DNA of 64,000 bases from NCBI RefSeq assembly GCF_016862895.1, contig NZ_BONV01000010.1:124001-188000 (forward strand), given 5' to 3'. The DNA comes from Planotetraspora kaengkrachanensis. GTDB lineage: Bacteria > Actinomycetota > Actinomycetes > Streptosporangiales > Streptosporangiaceae. Under the pieces are notes generated by a model. That model worked only from the letters and a program-made list of their open reading frames with translations, was not told the DNA's origin and did no database searches. Position numbers and translations under genes: made by a program. This document shows, piece after piece, positions 15,759 through 24,232 of this stretch (position 1 is the first letter of the stretch; each line of letters begins with the position of its first letter).

Positions 15759-17663
15759 TCACTGTGCCTGGCGGGCGGGATGCCGTTCCAGCACGGGCGA
15801 ACGCTTGGCGACCGCCTCGGTGATCTCACGGGCGAGGTCCTGCCCGGTGAGCCCGATGTCGGAGAGGATCTTCTGGCGCTTGGCGTGGTCGAGGAAGCGC
15901 TGGGGGATCCCGTAGGTCCGCACCGGCACGTCGACGTCGGCGTCGCGCAGCATGCGGGCGACGGCGTCGCCCACGCCTCCGGACCGCCCGCCGTCCTCGA
16001 CGACCACGACCAGCTTGTGCGCCGCCGCCGCGAGCACCAGGGCCTCGTCCAGCGGCTTGACCCAGCGGGGGTCGACCACCGTGGCGGAGATCCCCTGGGC
16101 GTCCAGCAGGGTCGCCGCGTCCATGCAGATGTCGGCCATGGGGCCGACGGCGACCAGCAGGACGTCGGGGTCGCCCGCCCGCAGCACGTCCATCCCGCCG
16201 AGGTGGCCGACCGCCTCGATCTCCCGGGGCAGCGCGCCCTTGGGGAAGCGGACGACCGACGGGCCGTCCTCGATGCCGACCGACTCGGCGAGCAGTTCGC
16301 GGAGCCGTACGGCGTCGCGCGGGACGGCGATCGACAGGCCGGGGACCACCTGGAGCATCGACAGGTCCCACATGCCGTTGTGGCTCGGCCCGTCGTCTCC
16401 GGTGACGCCCGCGCGGTCGAGCACGACCGTGACGGGGAGCCGGTGCAGGGCGACGTCCATCAGCAGCTGGTCGTAGGCCCGGTTGAGGAAGGTCGCGTAG
16501 ATCGCCACCACGGGGTGCAGGCCGCCGAGGGCGAGACCCGCGGCGCTGGTCAGCGCATGCTGCTCCGCGATGCCGACGTCGTAGATCCGCTCGGGGTGGG
16601 CGTCCGCGAACGCGGCGAGCCCGACCGGGTGGAGCATGGCCGCGGTGATCGCGACGACGTCCTCCCGCTGCGCGCCGATCTTCACCATCTCCTCGCTGAA
16701 CACGTTGGTCCAGCTGTGCGGCCGCGCCCGCTCCTCGCCCGTCTCGACGTCGAACGGCTGCGGGCTGTGGAAGCAGTCCTCGTCGTGGTTCTCCGCGTGC
16801 GCGTAGCCGTGGCCCTTGTGCGTGATCACGTGGACGATGACGGGCCCGCGGTAGGCCCGCGCCCGGCGCAGCGCCGCCTCGACGGCCGCCTCGTCGTGTC
16901 CGTCGATGGGGCCGACGTACTTCAGGCCCAGGTCCTCGAACATGACCTGCGGGGCGAAGATGTCCTTCAGCCCCTTCTTCACGCCGTGCAGGGTCTCGTA
17001 CAGCGGCGCGCCGACGACGGGGACCCGGCCGAGGTTGTTCTTGACCAGCTCGAGCGCCTGCTCGTACCGCTGGGTCATGCGCAGCGTCGACAGGTGGGAG
17101 GCGAGGCCGCCGATCGTCGGGGAGTACGAGCGCCCGTTGTCGTTGACCACGACGATCAGGGGCAGGTCCTTGCGACCGGCGATGTTGTTCAGCGCCTCCC
17201 AGGCCATGCCGCCCGTCAGCGCGCCGTCGCCGATCACGGCGACCGCGGTGCGGTCGGTCTCGCCGCGGAGCGTGAACGCCTTGGCCAGGCCGTCGGCGTA
17301 GGACAGCGCGGTGGAGGCGTGGGAGTTCTCGATGACGTCGTGCTCGGACTCCGCCTGGCTGGGGTAGCCGGACAGCCCGCCCTCCTGGCGCAGCGTGCCG
17401 AAGTCGCCTGCCCGGCCGGTCAGCATCTTGTGGACGTACGCCTGGTGGCCGGTGTCGAACATGATCCGGTCGCGCGGAGAGTCGAAGACGCGGTGCAGGG
17501 CGATGGTCAGCTCCACGACGCCCAGGTTGGGGCCCAGGTGACCCCCTGTGCGGGCCACGGTGGAGACCAGCAGGTCCCGGATCTCGGCGGCGAGCTCCGG
17601 CAGATCGCCGGACGCCAGCTTCTTCAGATCGAGCGGATCCTTAATCGTCTCCAGAATCCCCAC
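15759..17663 (-). CDS. dxs: 1-deoxy-D-xylulose-5-phosphate synthase
   Basis: 634 residues, full length. Condenses pyruvate and glyceraldehyde 3-phosphate with thiamine diphosphate as the first step of the MEP isoprenoid pathway. The N-terminal domain has [20 protein letters not shown] and [15 protein letters not shown]. The ThDP-binding motif [16 protein letters not shown] is present with the paired [10 protein letters not shown]. The transketolase-like pyrimidine domain has [18 protein letters not shown] with the catalytic Glu. GTG start at 17663; a weak AGGGA lies about 8 bases upstream. The placement next to RNase D-type genes is also seen in mycobacteria, although here many genes intervene. 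Confidence 0.97.
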   Translation of the reverse strand: MGILETIKDPLDLKKLASGDLPELAAEIRDLLVSTVARTGGHLGPNLGVVELTIALHRVFDSPRDRIMFDTGHQAYVHKMLTGRAGDFGTLRQEGGLSGYPSQAESEHDVIENSHASTALSYADGLAKAFTLRGETDRTAVAVIGDGALTGGMAWEALNNIAGRKDLPLIVVVNDNGRSYSPTIGGLASHLSTLRMTQRYEQALELVKNNLGRVPVVGAPLYETLHGVKKGLKDIFAPQVMFEDLGLKYVGPIDGHDEAAVEAALRRARAYRGPVIVHVITHKGHGYAHAENHDEDCFHSPQPFDVETGEERARPHSWTNVFSEEMVKIGAQREDVVAITAAMLHPVGLAAFADAHPERIYDVGIAEQHALTSAAGLALGGLHPVVAIYATFLNRAYDQLLMDVALHRLPVTVVLDRAGVTGDDGPSHNGMWDLSMLQVVPGLSIAVPRDAVRLRELLAESVGIEDGPSVVRFPKGALPREIEAVGHLGGMDVLRAGDPDVLLVAVGPMADICMDAATLLDAQGISATVVDPRWVKPLDEALVLAAAAHKLVVVVEDGGRSGGVGDAVARMLRDADVDVPVRTYGIPQRFLDHAKRQKILSDIGLTGQDLAREITEAVAKRSPVLERHPARQAQ

Positions 17664-17927
17664 CGAGTCATCCCTTTCGCTCGTCTTCGAACAGACCAGA
17701 GTGTAGTTCGCGAGAGCGGCTCTCCCTCTAGGAACTGCACTGAACCTTCACACCCCGAGAGGGAATTCTCGTTAATTGTGCTTTACCGCGCATTCACCTC
17801 GACACCCGGGGCCCCCATCCGTGACCGGCGCATCCTTATGGGGTGGGATGCCCACTCGAGCTTCCTCTTAGGCTTTCGCCCGGCCCTGTGGGAATGTGAG
17901 GCAGATCACGCGGATTCGGGCGCCGGA

Positions 17928-19136
17928 TCACGAGGTGTGGCGGGACAGGACGTCGAGCGGATCCGCGAGCACCTGGCCGAAGGCCAGCTCGGCGGCTCCC
18001 AGGAGGGGCGCGTCGTCCCCCAGGCCCGACGTGCGCAGCCGCAGGTTCTCCCGCGACGCGCCGAGGGTGCCGACGTTGATCTGGCTGCGCACCTGAGCGG
18101 CGGACCCCAGGTACATCTCCCTGAGCGTCCCCCCGAAGATCACCATCTCCGGGTTGAAGATGTTGACCAGGTTCGCGACGCCGAGGCCGAGCCAGTTCCC
18201 GACCCCGTGGAGCGCCTCCTGGGCGACCACGTCGCCCCGGTCGGCGGCGTCGACCACCGAACGCACGCAGTCACGGCCGACCGCGTCGCTGCCGTTGCGC
18301 CCGGCGCGGTCCATCAGCGCCCGCTCCCCCACCTCGGCCTCCAGGCAGCCGCGGGACCCGCAGCCGCACGGCCGCCCGCCGGGGTTGACGATCATGTGGC
18401 CGACCTCGCCGCCGTAGCCGGCGAACCCCCCGAGGAGCTGGCCGTTCACCACGATGCCGCCGCCGATTCCCACGTCGCCGTGCAGGTAGACGAGGTCGCG
18501 GCAGCCCTGGCCGATCCCCCGCGTGTGCTCGGCGAGCGCGCCGAGGTTGGCGTCGTTGCCGACGTTCACCGGCAGCGCGAGGTCGAGCTTCCCGGAGAGC
18601 TCCTCGCCGAACGGCGTCTCCTCCATGCCGATGTTCGGCCCGATCCTGACGACCCCGTCCGACTTCCGCACGGCGCCGCAGAACGCCGCCGCCGCCCCGA
18701 CGCAGACCGTGTCGGGGCGGGTCTTGCGGAGCATCTGCCGGGCGAATCCGGCCAGGATGCCGACGACCTGGGCCATGTCGAACGACCCGCGCTGCCGGAC
18801 GGCCACCCGGCGGTCCAGGATCACCCCGCCGAGGCCGACACGGGCGGCGGCGAGCCGGTCCACGCCCACGTCGAACGCCAGCACGTAGACCCGCGACGAC
18901 TCCGGCCTGACGACCAGCGACGGGCGGCCCGCCTTGCCGGTGTCCTTCGGGAGCTCTTCCCTGACCAGGCCCGCGGCCGTCAGATCGGCGGTCAGCGCCA
19001 TGATGGTGCTGCGGTTGAGCCCCATCAGGCTGGTCAGCTCCGCCCGGGAGGTGGGGCCTCCCAGGTGGACGTGGCGGAGCAGTGTGCCGAGGTTGTGCTT
19101 GCGGATCTCCTCCTGTGAGGGACCTGCGCGCATCAT
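17928..19136 (-). CDS. ROK-family transcriptional repressor
   Basis: 402 residues. An N-terminal winged HTH (EEIRKHNLGTLLRHVHLGGPTSRAEL) precedes a ROK sugar-binding domain with an ATPase-like fold. The ROK signature GGEVGHMIVNPGGRPCGCGSRGCLE is intact, including the zinc ligands in CGCGSRGC. It sits at the 3' end of the sugar ABC transporter operon on the same strand, 78 bases downstream, and most likely regulates that operon in response to a sugar, as XylR/RokB-type proteins do. Start ATG at 19136 (a second ATG follows directly). Confidence 0.92.
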   Translation of the reverse strand: MMRAGPSQEEIRKHNLGTLLRHVHLGGPTSRAELTSLMGLNRSTIMALTADLTAAGLVREELPKDTGKAGRPSLVVRPESSRVYVLAFDVGVDRLAAARVGLGGVILDRRVAVRQRGSFDMAQVVGILAGFARQMLRKTRPDTVCVGAAAAFCGAVRKSDGVVRIGPNIGMEETPFGEELSGKLDLALPVNVGNDANLGALAEHTRGIGQGCRDLVYLHGDVGIGGGIVVNGQLLGGFAGYGGEVGHMIVNPGGRPCGCGSRGCLEAEVGERALMDRAGRNGSDAVGRDCVRSVVDAADRGDVVAQEALHGVGNWLGLGVANLVNIFNPEMVIFGGTLREMYLGSAAQVRSQINVGTLGASRENLRLRTSGLGDDAPLLGAAELAFGQVLADPLDVLSRHTS

Positions 19137-19214
19137 CTGGACAGCCTCGGTTCTCCTTGTTGGTCAGGGATCGGGGATCACCCTACGTGGAGATCGCCCT
19201 TTTACGTCGGGGGG

Positions 19215-20465
19215 TCATCGGCGGCCGGTCGAGGCCGCCCGTCTCCTGGACAGGGCGTCCACGCCGGCCGCGAGCAGCAGGACCGAGCCGGTGACGACGT
19301 ACTTCACCCCCGCGCTGTAGCCCATCAGGCCCATGCCGTTCTGGATGACGGCCACGACGGCGCCGCCCAGAACCGCGTCGAGGGCGCGGCCCTTGCCGCC
19401 GAAGAGGCTGGTGCCGCCTATGACGGCCGCGCCCACCGCGAACAGCAGCACGTCGCTTCCGCCCGTGTTCGGGTCGACCGAGTTGGCGCGGGACGCCGCG
19501 ATGATGCCGCCGATGGACGCCATGAACGAACAGATCACGAACGCCGAGATGCGGATGCGGTCCACGTTGATGCCGGCGCGGCGCGAGGCCTCCGCGTTGC
19601 CGCCGACGGCGTAGATGTGCCGGCCGTACGCCGTGCGGCGCAGGACGAACGTCCACACGATCAGCAGCACCACGATGATCGGGACCACGATCGGCACGCC
19701 CTTGAGCGACACGATGAGGGCGTTGCGGCTGCGCTCCAGATTGAGCACGTAGACGGCCACGCCGCTGATGACGGCGAGGGACAGGACGCGGAAGGCGATG
19801 AGCGTGAACGGGTCGGCCTTCAGGCCTCGGCCGATGCGGCGCCGGGCCCTGAAGAGCTGGATGCCCGCGTAGACGGCCACGCCGACGACCAGCACGATCC
19901 AGCTCACGATCGGCGGCACGTTCTTGTTGGCGATCGCGAGGATCGTGGTGTCCCTGATCGAGATGTTCGTGCCGCCCTTGACCAGGAGCAGCAGAATGCC
20001 CTGGAAACCGAGGAAGGCGGCCAGCGTCACGACGAACGACGGGATGCCCAGCTTGGCGACCAGTGATCCCAGGGCCACGCCGATGACGACGCCGGTGACC
20101 ATCGCGGCCAGCACCGCCACGTACCAGGGGTACCCCTGGTTGGTCAGGGACACGGCGAGGACGGCGGCGCACACGCCGCTGGCGTAGCCCGCGGACAGGT
20201 CGATCTCGCCCAGGAGCAGGACGAAGATCAGGCCCATCGCGATGACCACGACCGCCGCGCCCTGGGTGAACAGGTTCGCGAAGTTCCCCGGCGTCAGGAA
20301 GGCCGGGCGGAGGATCGAGAAGATCACGCAGAGCACGATGAGCCCGAAGACCGCGGGCAGCGCGCCGAGCTCGCCGCCCCGCACCCGGTCGACGTAGCCC
20401 CCGGCGTAGGCGGTGATCGAGGTGTCGTTCCTGCGCTGCTGCTCCGGGAGCGTTTCCGTGGTCAT
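19215..20465 (-). CDS. Sugar ABC transporter permease (XylH/RbsC type)
   Basis: 416 residues and about ten or more hydrophobic segments. The family hallmarks are AMGLIFVLLLGEIDLSAGYASGVCAAV and the C-terminal block RRAGINVDRIRISAFVICSFMASIGGIIAASR. The length with an extra mid-protein helix pair fits the xylose (XylH) branch better than ribose. ATG 20465 overlaps the ATPase stop by 4 bases, so the two are coupled. A single permease gene implies a homodimeric channel. Confidence 0.92.
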   Translation of the reverse strand: MTTETLPEQQRRNDTSITAYAGGYVDRVRGGELGALPAVFGLIVLCVIFSILRPAFLTPGNFANLFTQGAAVVVIAMGLIFVLLLGEIDLSAGYASGVCAAVLAVSLTNQGYPWYVAVLAAMVTGVVIGVALGSLVAKLGIPSFVVTLAAFLGFQGILLLLVKGGTNISIRDTTILAIANKNVPPIVSWIVLVVGVAVYAGIQLFRARRRIGRGLKADPFTLIAFRVLSLAVISGVAVYVLNLERSRNALIVSLKGVPIVVPIIVVLLIVWTFVLRRTAYGRHIYAVGGNAEASRRAGINVDRIRISAFVICSFMASIGGIIAASRANSVDPNTGGSDVLLFAVGAAVIGGTSLFGGKGRALDAVLGGAVVAVIQNGMGLMGYSAGVKYVVTGSVLLLAAGVDALSRRRAASTGRR

Positions 20466-21238
20466 GCTGCCGCTCCGTTGTCGTTCTTGATGCCGAGCTC
20501 ACCGCTGCGCCCGGCCGTGATGAGTTCCACGACCTGCGAGTGGGTGACCTCGGAGGTCTTGACCTGGGCGGCCATCCGCCCCAGGTAGAGGGCCGCGACC
20601 CGGTCGGACACGGCGAAGACGTCGTTCATGTTGTGCGAGATGAGCACCACGGCGAGGCCGTTGTCCGCGAGGCGGCGGACCAGCTCGAGCACCTGGGCGG
20701 TCTGCGCCACGCCGAGGGCGGCGGTCGGCTCGTCGAGGATGACGACCTTGCTGTTCCACAGGACGGCCTTGGCGATCGCCACCGTCTGGCGCTGGCCTCC
20801 GGAGAGGCTGGACACGTGCTGGCGCAGCGAGGTCACCGTGCGGACCGACAGACCGTCGAGGGTCTTGGCCGCCATCTCCTCCATGCTCGCCTCGTCCAGG
20901 ACCAGGCCGCTCTTGCGCTCGCGGCCGAGGAACATGTTCTGCACGATGTCGAGGTTGTCGCACAGGGCGAGGTCCTGGTAAACGATCTCGACGCCCAGGG
21001 CCGCGGCGTCCCGGGGTCCGCCCACGTGGACCTTCTCGCCCTCGAAGAAGTATTCGCCGGTGTCGCTGGGATGGATCCCACCGATGCACTTCACCAGCGT
21101 GGACTTGCCGGCGCCGTTGTCGCCGACAAGTGCTGTCACCTCTCCTGAGTAAGCCGAGAAGGCGACGTCGTGAAGGACCTGCACGGCACCGAAGCTCTTG
21201 TTGATGCCGCGCAGTTCCAGGACCGGTCCCTGGGACAC
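20462..21238 (-). CDS. Sugar ABC transporter ATP-binding protein, single domain
   Basis: 258 residues: one ABC domain only, against about 500 residues and two domains in RbsA/XylG. Walker A is GDNGAGKST, the Q-loop is VYQDLALCDNLD, the signature is LSGGQRQTVAIAKA, Walker B is VVILDEPTAALG, and the H-loop is VVLISHNM. Single-domain versions occur in actinobacterial sugar importers, where they must work as homodimers. GTG 21238 is supported by GGAG about 9 bases upstream. Confidence 0.92.
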   Translation of the reverse strand: MSQGPVLELRGINKSFGAVQVLHDVAFSAYSGEVTALVGDNGAGKSTLVKCIGGIHPSDTGEYFFEGEKVHVGGPRDAAALGVEIVYQDLALCDNLDIVQNMFLGRERKSGLVLDEASMEEMAAKTLDGLSVRTVTSLRQHVSSLSGGQRQTVAIAKAVLWNSKVVILDEPTAALGVAQTAQVLELVRRLADNGLAVVLISHNMNDVFAVSDRVAALYLGRMAAQVKTSEVTHSQVVELITAGRSGELGIKNDNGAAA

Positions 21239-21302
21239 GATGGATGACTCCGTACTTCAAGGGGCCGGTACGGCGCCGCCGTACCGGCCCGGCGAGTGGA
21301 AC

Positions 21303-22418
21303 TCAGCTGACGCCGGCCTCGGTGCACTTGGCGGCGAAGTCGCCCGTGCACAGCTCGTCCTTGGTCACGTAGCCGTCGGTGACGACGTCCTTGACGTTGT
21401 CGAAGTAGATCGCCTGCGGGTCGAGCAGGACCGACGGGACGTCACGGTTCGACTCCGGGTCCTTGACGCTGGCCGGAGCAGCCGGCTTCTCACCCTTGGC
21501 CAGGGCGATGGCCAGCTGCGAGGCCGCGTCGGCCTCCTTCTTGATCGCCTTGTAGACCGTCATGCACTGGTCGCCGGCGAGGATGTTCTGCAGACCCTGC
21601 ACGGTCGCGTCCTGGCCGGTGACCGGGACCTTGCCGTTCAGCTTCTCCTTCTTCAGCACCGCGATGGCCGCGTTGCCGAGGCCGTCGTTGGCGGCGAGGA
21701 CACCGGCGATCTTGGGCTGCTGGGTCAGCTGCTGCTCGAAGATCGTGCCGGCCTGCGCGTTGTCCCAGTCCGGAACCGAGTCGTCCGGGCCCTTGACGTA
21801 CTCGCCGGAGTCGTACTTGGGCTGGAGGACCGAGTCGTAGCCGTTCTTGAACAGCGTGGCGTTGTTGTCGGTCGGCGAGCCGTTCAGCTCGGCGATGATC
21901 GGCTTTTCGACCTTGTCGTCGGTGAGGCACTTGACCAGGCCCTCACCCTGCAGCTGGCCGACCTTCTCGTTGTCGAACGACACGTAGTAGGAGGCGCTGC
22001 CGCCGAGGGTCAGGCGGTCGTAGTCGATCGTGGCGACACCCTGCGACTGGGCCTTGTCGAGCACGGCCTTGCCGGTGCCGCTGTCCAGGTTGACGATCAC
22101 CAGGACCTTGGCGCCGTTGGTGATCATCTGGTCGGCGATCGTCTGGAACGCGGTCTTGTCGCCCTGGGCGTTCTGGATGTCCGACTCCACGCCCGCCGCG
22201 TCGAAGGCCTCCTTGAGGTACTTCCTGTCGGCGGTCTCCCACCGGGCCGACGACTTGCTGTCGGGAAGGATTACGCCGATCTTGCCGATCGAGGCACCGG
22301 ACGCCGCAGGCGCCCCGCTCGGCGCGGCCGTGGTGCCACCGTCGTCGCCCCCGCAGGCGGTGAGACCAAGAGAGAGCGCCGCGACTGTGGCGCCGATGGT
22401 GAGGATCCCCTTGCGCAT
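21303..22418 (-). CDS. Sugar ABC transporter substrate-binding lipoprotein (XylF-like)
   Basis: 371 residues. The signal peptide MRKGILTIGATVAALSLGL ends in the lipobox LTAC, so the protein is a membrane-anchored lipoprotein. The mature protein is a type I periplasmic-binding fold (KIGVILPDSKSSARWETADR, then GAKVLVIVNLDSGTGKAVLDKA and VAGVLAANDGLGNAAIAVL), closest in appearance to xylose-binding proteins. First gene of the importer operon, followed by the ATPase, permease and ROK genes. A GC-rich interval with a small inverted repeat precedes it. Confidence 0.92.
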   Translation of the reverse strand: MRKGILTIGATVAALSLGLTACGGDDGGTTAAPSGAPAASGASIGKIGVILPDSKSSARWETADRKYLKEAFDAAGVESDIQNAQGDKTAFQTIADQMITNGAKVLVIVNLDSGTGKAVLDKAQSQGVATIDYDRLTLGGSASYYVSFDNEKVGQLQGEGLVKCLTDDKVEKPIIAELNGSPTDNNATLFKNGYDSVLQPKYDSGEYVKGPDDSVPDWDNAQAGTIFEQQLTQQPKIAGVLAANDGLGNAAIAVLKKEKLNGKVPVTGQDATVQGLQNILAGDQCMTVYKAIKKEADAASQLAIALAKGEKPAAPASVKDPESNRDVPSVLLDPQAIYFDNVKDVVTDGYVTKDELCTGDFAAKCTEAGVS

Positions 22419-22557
22419 TGGCGTGGGTCCTTTCTGGCTGGGGGTCTATGAGGAGGTGCGACCGGCCACGTGTCGATCCCAGAAGCCGGCACTGAGATTG
22501 CTGGTCGGCCGCCCTGTTCGGCAACGCCGGGTCACGGCACTCACCGCTCCAGGGAAT

Positions 22558-22572
22558 GTTGTTTGAGACAAC
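22558..22572. promoter_or_regulatory. Candidate operator of the sugar importer operon
   Basis: Inverted repeat GTTGT-TTGAG-ACAAC, 140 bases upstream of the binding-protein start, in an AT-richer promoter interval (22419-22661) that otherwise holds no gene. A ROK-type repressor site is possible; the arms are short, so the call is weak. Confidence 0.3.
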
Positions 22573-22661
22573 GTAAGACAGAACAAAGCGGGGGGTAAGA
22601 CACAGGACGGTAACTTTTGTTGTCCGCGGTAACAATGGAGAAACGAGAATTGGCCGGGCCT

Positions 22662-23390
22662 TCACCACCTGGCAAGACTCTGGCCGATCAGGGTGCACGC
22701 GGACACGGCCGCCACCGTGAGCACGGCGACGCGGAGCCTTCCGCCGTCAAGACGCCGGCGCAGGGGGCCGGAGACGGCGAACCCGAGGATCATGAACGGG
22801 ATGAGGGCGGCCCCGATGCCGAGCGCGCGGGCCGGCAACTTTCCCACGACGGCGAGGATGCCGAGCGACTGCAGGGCGCCGAACAGGAAGAAGAAGGCGA
22901 GAGTGGCCCTGACCTGCGTCCCTCTGGCGCTTTGGTACACCAGCGCCATCGGCGGGCCGCCGATGCCGGTCGCCGTCCCGGTGATCCCGGACAGGAAGCC
23001 GGCCGACGCGATCGTCTTGCCGTTGCGCGGCACGGCCGGCGCGCGCGCCGTCAGCACGACCGCGATCACCACCATCACGCCGACGAGCACACCCAGCGCG
23101 CGGGTGCTCACGTAGACCACGACGACGGCCCCGATGACGCTGCCGGGCAACCGGCCGAGTACGGCGAAGCCCAGGCCCTTCCAGTCGACTCCGCGCCACT
23201 CGACGGCCAGTGTGAACAGCGGCAGCGTGGCGTTGACGACCTGGACGGCGCCCGGCATGGCGTCCGGGTTCGTGATGGCGATCAGCGGAGAGGCCATCAG
23301 GCCCAGGCCGAAGCCCACCCCTCCCTGCACGACCGCGCCGACGAACACCGCCACGCCCCCGGCGAGCAGGGGAAAGAGCTCAGACCACAT
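22662..23390 (-). CDS. TauE/SafE-family membrane exporter
   Basis: 242 residues with about eight hydrophobic segments, typical of TauE/SafE (sulfite or organosulfonate exporters). Two repeated family motifs are seen: GAVVQGGVGFGLGLMASPL in the first half and GFLSGITGTATGIGGPPMALV in the second. ATG 23390 is preferred, with AGGG about 9 bases upstream; a TTG at 23399 is possible. No sulfur-metabolism gene is adjacent, so the substrate stays open. Confidence 0.85.
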   Translation of the reverse strand: MWSELFPLLAGGVAVFVGAVVQGGVGFGLGLMASPLIAITNPDAMPGAVQVVNATLPLFTLAVEWRGVDWKGLGFAVLGRLPGSVIGAVVVVYVSTRALGVLVGVMVVIAVVLTARAPAVPRNGKTIASAGFLSGITGTATGIGGPPMALVYQSARGTQVRATLAFFFLFGALQSLGILAVVGKLPARALGIGAALIPFMILGFAVSGPLRRRLDGGRLRVAVLTVAAVSACTLIGQSLARW

Positions 23391-23555
23391 GTCCGGCAAC
23401 CCTGCCGTCCGCCGTCCCCCTCAGGCAACCGGATATGCCGCCAATCACCGTCAGTAATCGAATTCTCTTGCGAGAGTGATCGGTCGACTCGTATGGTTGT
23501 ATCTCGACGACATTGTCATAGACCCATCTGTAGACATCGGCGTAGCCTCTTTCGT

Positions 23556-23879
23556 ATGACCGGCGAGCAGAAGCACACGACGATCAGGGTCAGCACCATT
23601 ACTCGCGACAAGATCGCGCAAATCGCCGAACAGGAAGGCAGACCCATGACCGCAGTGATCGACGATGCCGTCTCCGATTACGAGCACAAGAAGTTCGTCC
23701 AGGCGTGTGCGGCGGCCGTCGCCCGCACACAGGCGGATCCCGAGGCCTGGGCCGACTATCTCGCCGAAACCGCGATCTTCGACAACGCCGTCGCGGACGG
23801 CCTCGAGCCGGAGGACTTCTCCCATCTCACCCCTCAGGAGCACGATGAGAATCGATCAGGGCGACATCTGGCTGACTGA
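23556..23879 (+). CDS. Antitoxin of a MazEF-like pair
   Basis: 107 residues. The N-terminus (TTIRVSTITRDKIAQIAEQEG) looks like a ribbon-helix-helix DNA-binding domain; the acidic, Trp- and Asp-rich C-terminal tail would bind and neutralise the toxin. It overlaps the toxin gene by 35 bp in another frame, an unusually deep overlap. No clear ribosome binding site is visible, so the message may be leaderless or nearly so. The upstream interval contains the inverted repeat CTCT-TGC-GAGAG near 23466, a possible autoregulatory operator. The whole pair is in an AT-richer interval than its neighbours. Confidence 0.8.
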   Translation: MTGEQKHTTIRVSTITRDKIAQIAEQEGRPMTAVIDDAVSDYEHKKFVQACAAAVARTQADPEAWADYLAETAIFDNAVADGLEPEDFSHLTPQEHDENRSGRHLAD

Positions 23880-24183
23880 CTTCGGCCAGACGCTCGGCCG
23901 CGAGCAGGCCGGCACACGGCCTGCGGTGATCATGAGCGGGCCGGCGCTCAACGGTGTCCCCCTCGGCCTCGTGGTGACGGCACCCGTCACCACGACGGCG
24001 CGCGACTGGCCGTTTCACGTAGCGATGGACACCTTGGAAACAGGTCTGAACAAGCCGAGCTGGGCCATGTTGGAGCAGGTGCGGAGCGTATCCGTGCGTA
24101 GACTCCATCGGCGGCTGGGGTCCGTGGACGACGCGGTGTTCGACCAGTTGAAAGCCGTTCTCCAGCATCTGCTGCGGAAATGA
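23845..24183 (+). CDS. MazF/PemK-family mRNA interferase toxin
   Basis: 112 residues, standard MazF size. The start RIDQGDIWLTDFGQTLGREQAGTRPAVIMS carries the family hallmarks G-x-hydrophobic-W and the R-P-A/V-hydrophobic strand; later VTAPVTTTARDWPFHV and SWAMLEQVRSVSVRRL complete the SH3-like barrel, with the Gln/Arg pair typical of the active site. Expected to cleave mRNA at short sequence motifs under stress. AGGAG 4 bases upstream of ATG 23845. It lies inside the end of the antitoxin gene, ensuring coupled synthesis. Confidence 0.88.
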   Translation: MRIDQGDIWLTDFGQTLGREQAGTRPAVIMSGPALNGVPLGLVVTAPVTTTARDWPFHVAMDTLETGLNKPSWAMLEQVRSVSVRRLHRRLGSVDDAVFDQLKAVLQHLLRK

Positions 24184-24187
24184 CAAA

Positions 24188-24218
24188 AGCCGCCCGGACG
24201 GAGGTCGTCCGGGCGGCT
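24188..24218. terminator. Bidirectional terminator
   Basis: Perfect 12-bp stem AGCCGCCCGGAC / GTCCGGGCGGCT with a 7-base loop. It starts 5 bases past the toxin stop and lies 15 bases from the convergent aconitase stop, with an A-run on the toxin side. Confidence 0.85.
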
Positions 24219-24232
24219 CACTCGTCGTCGGG

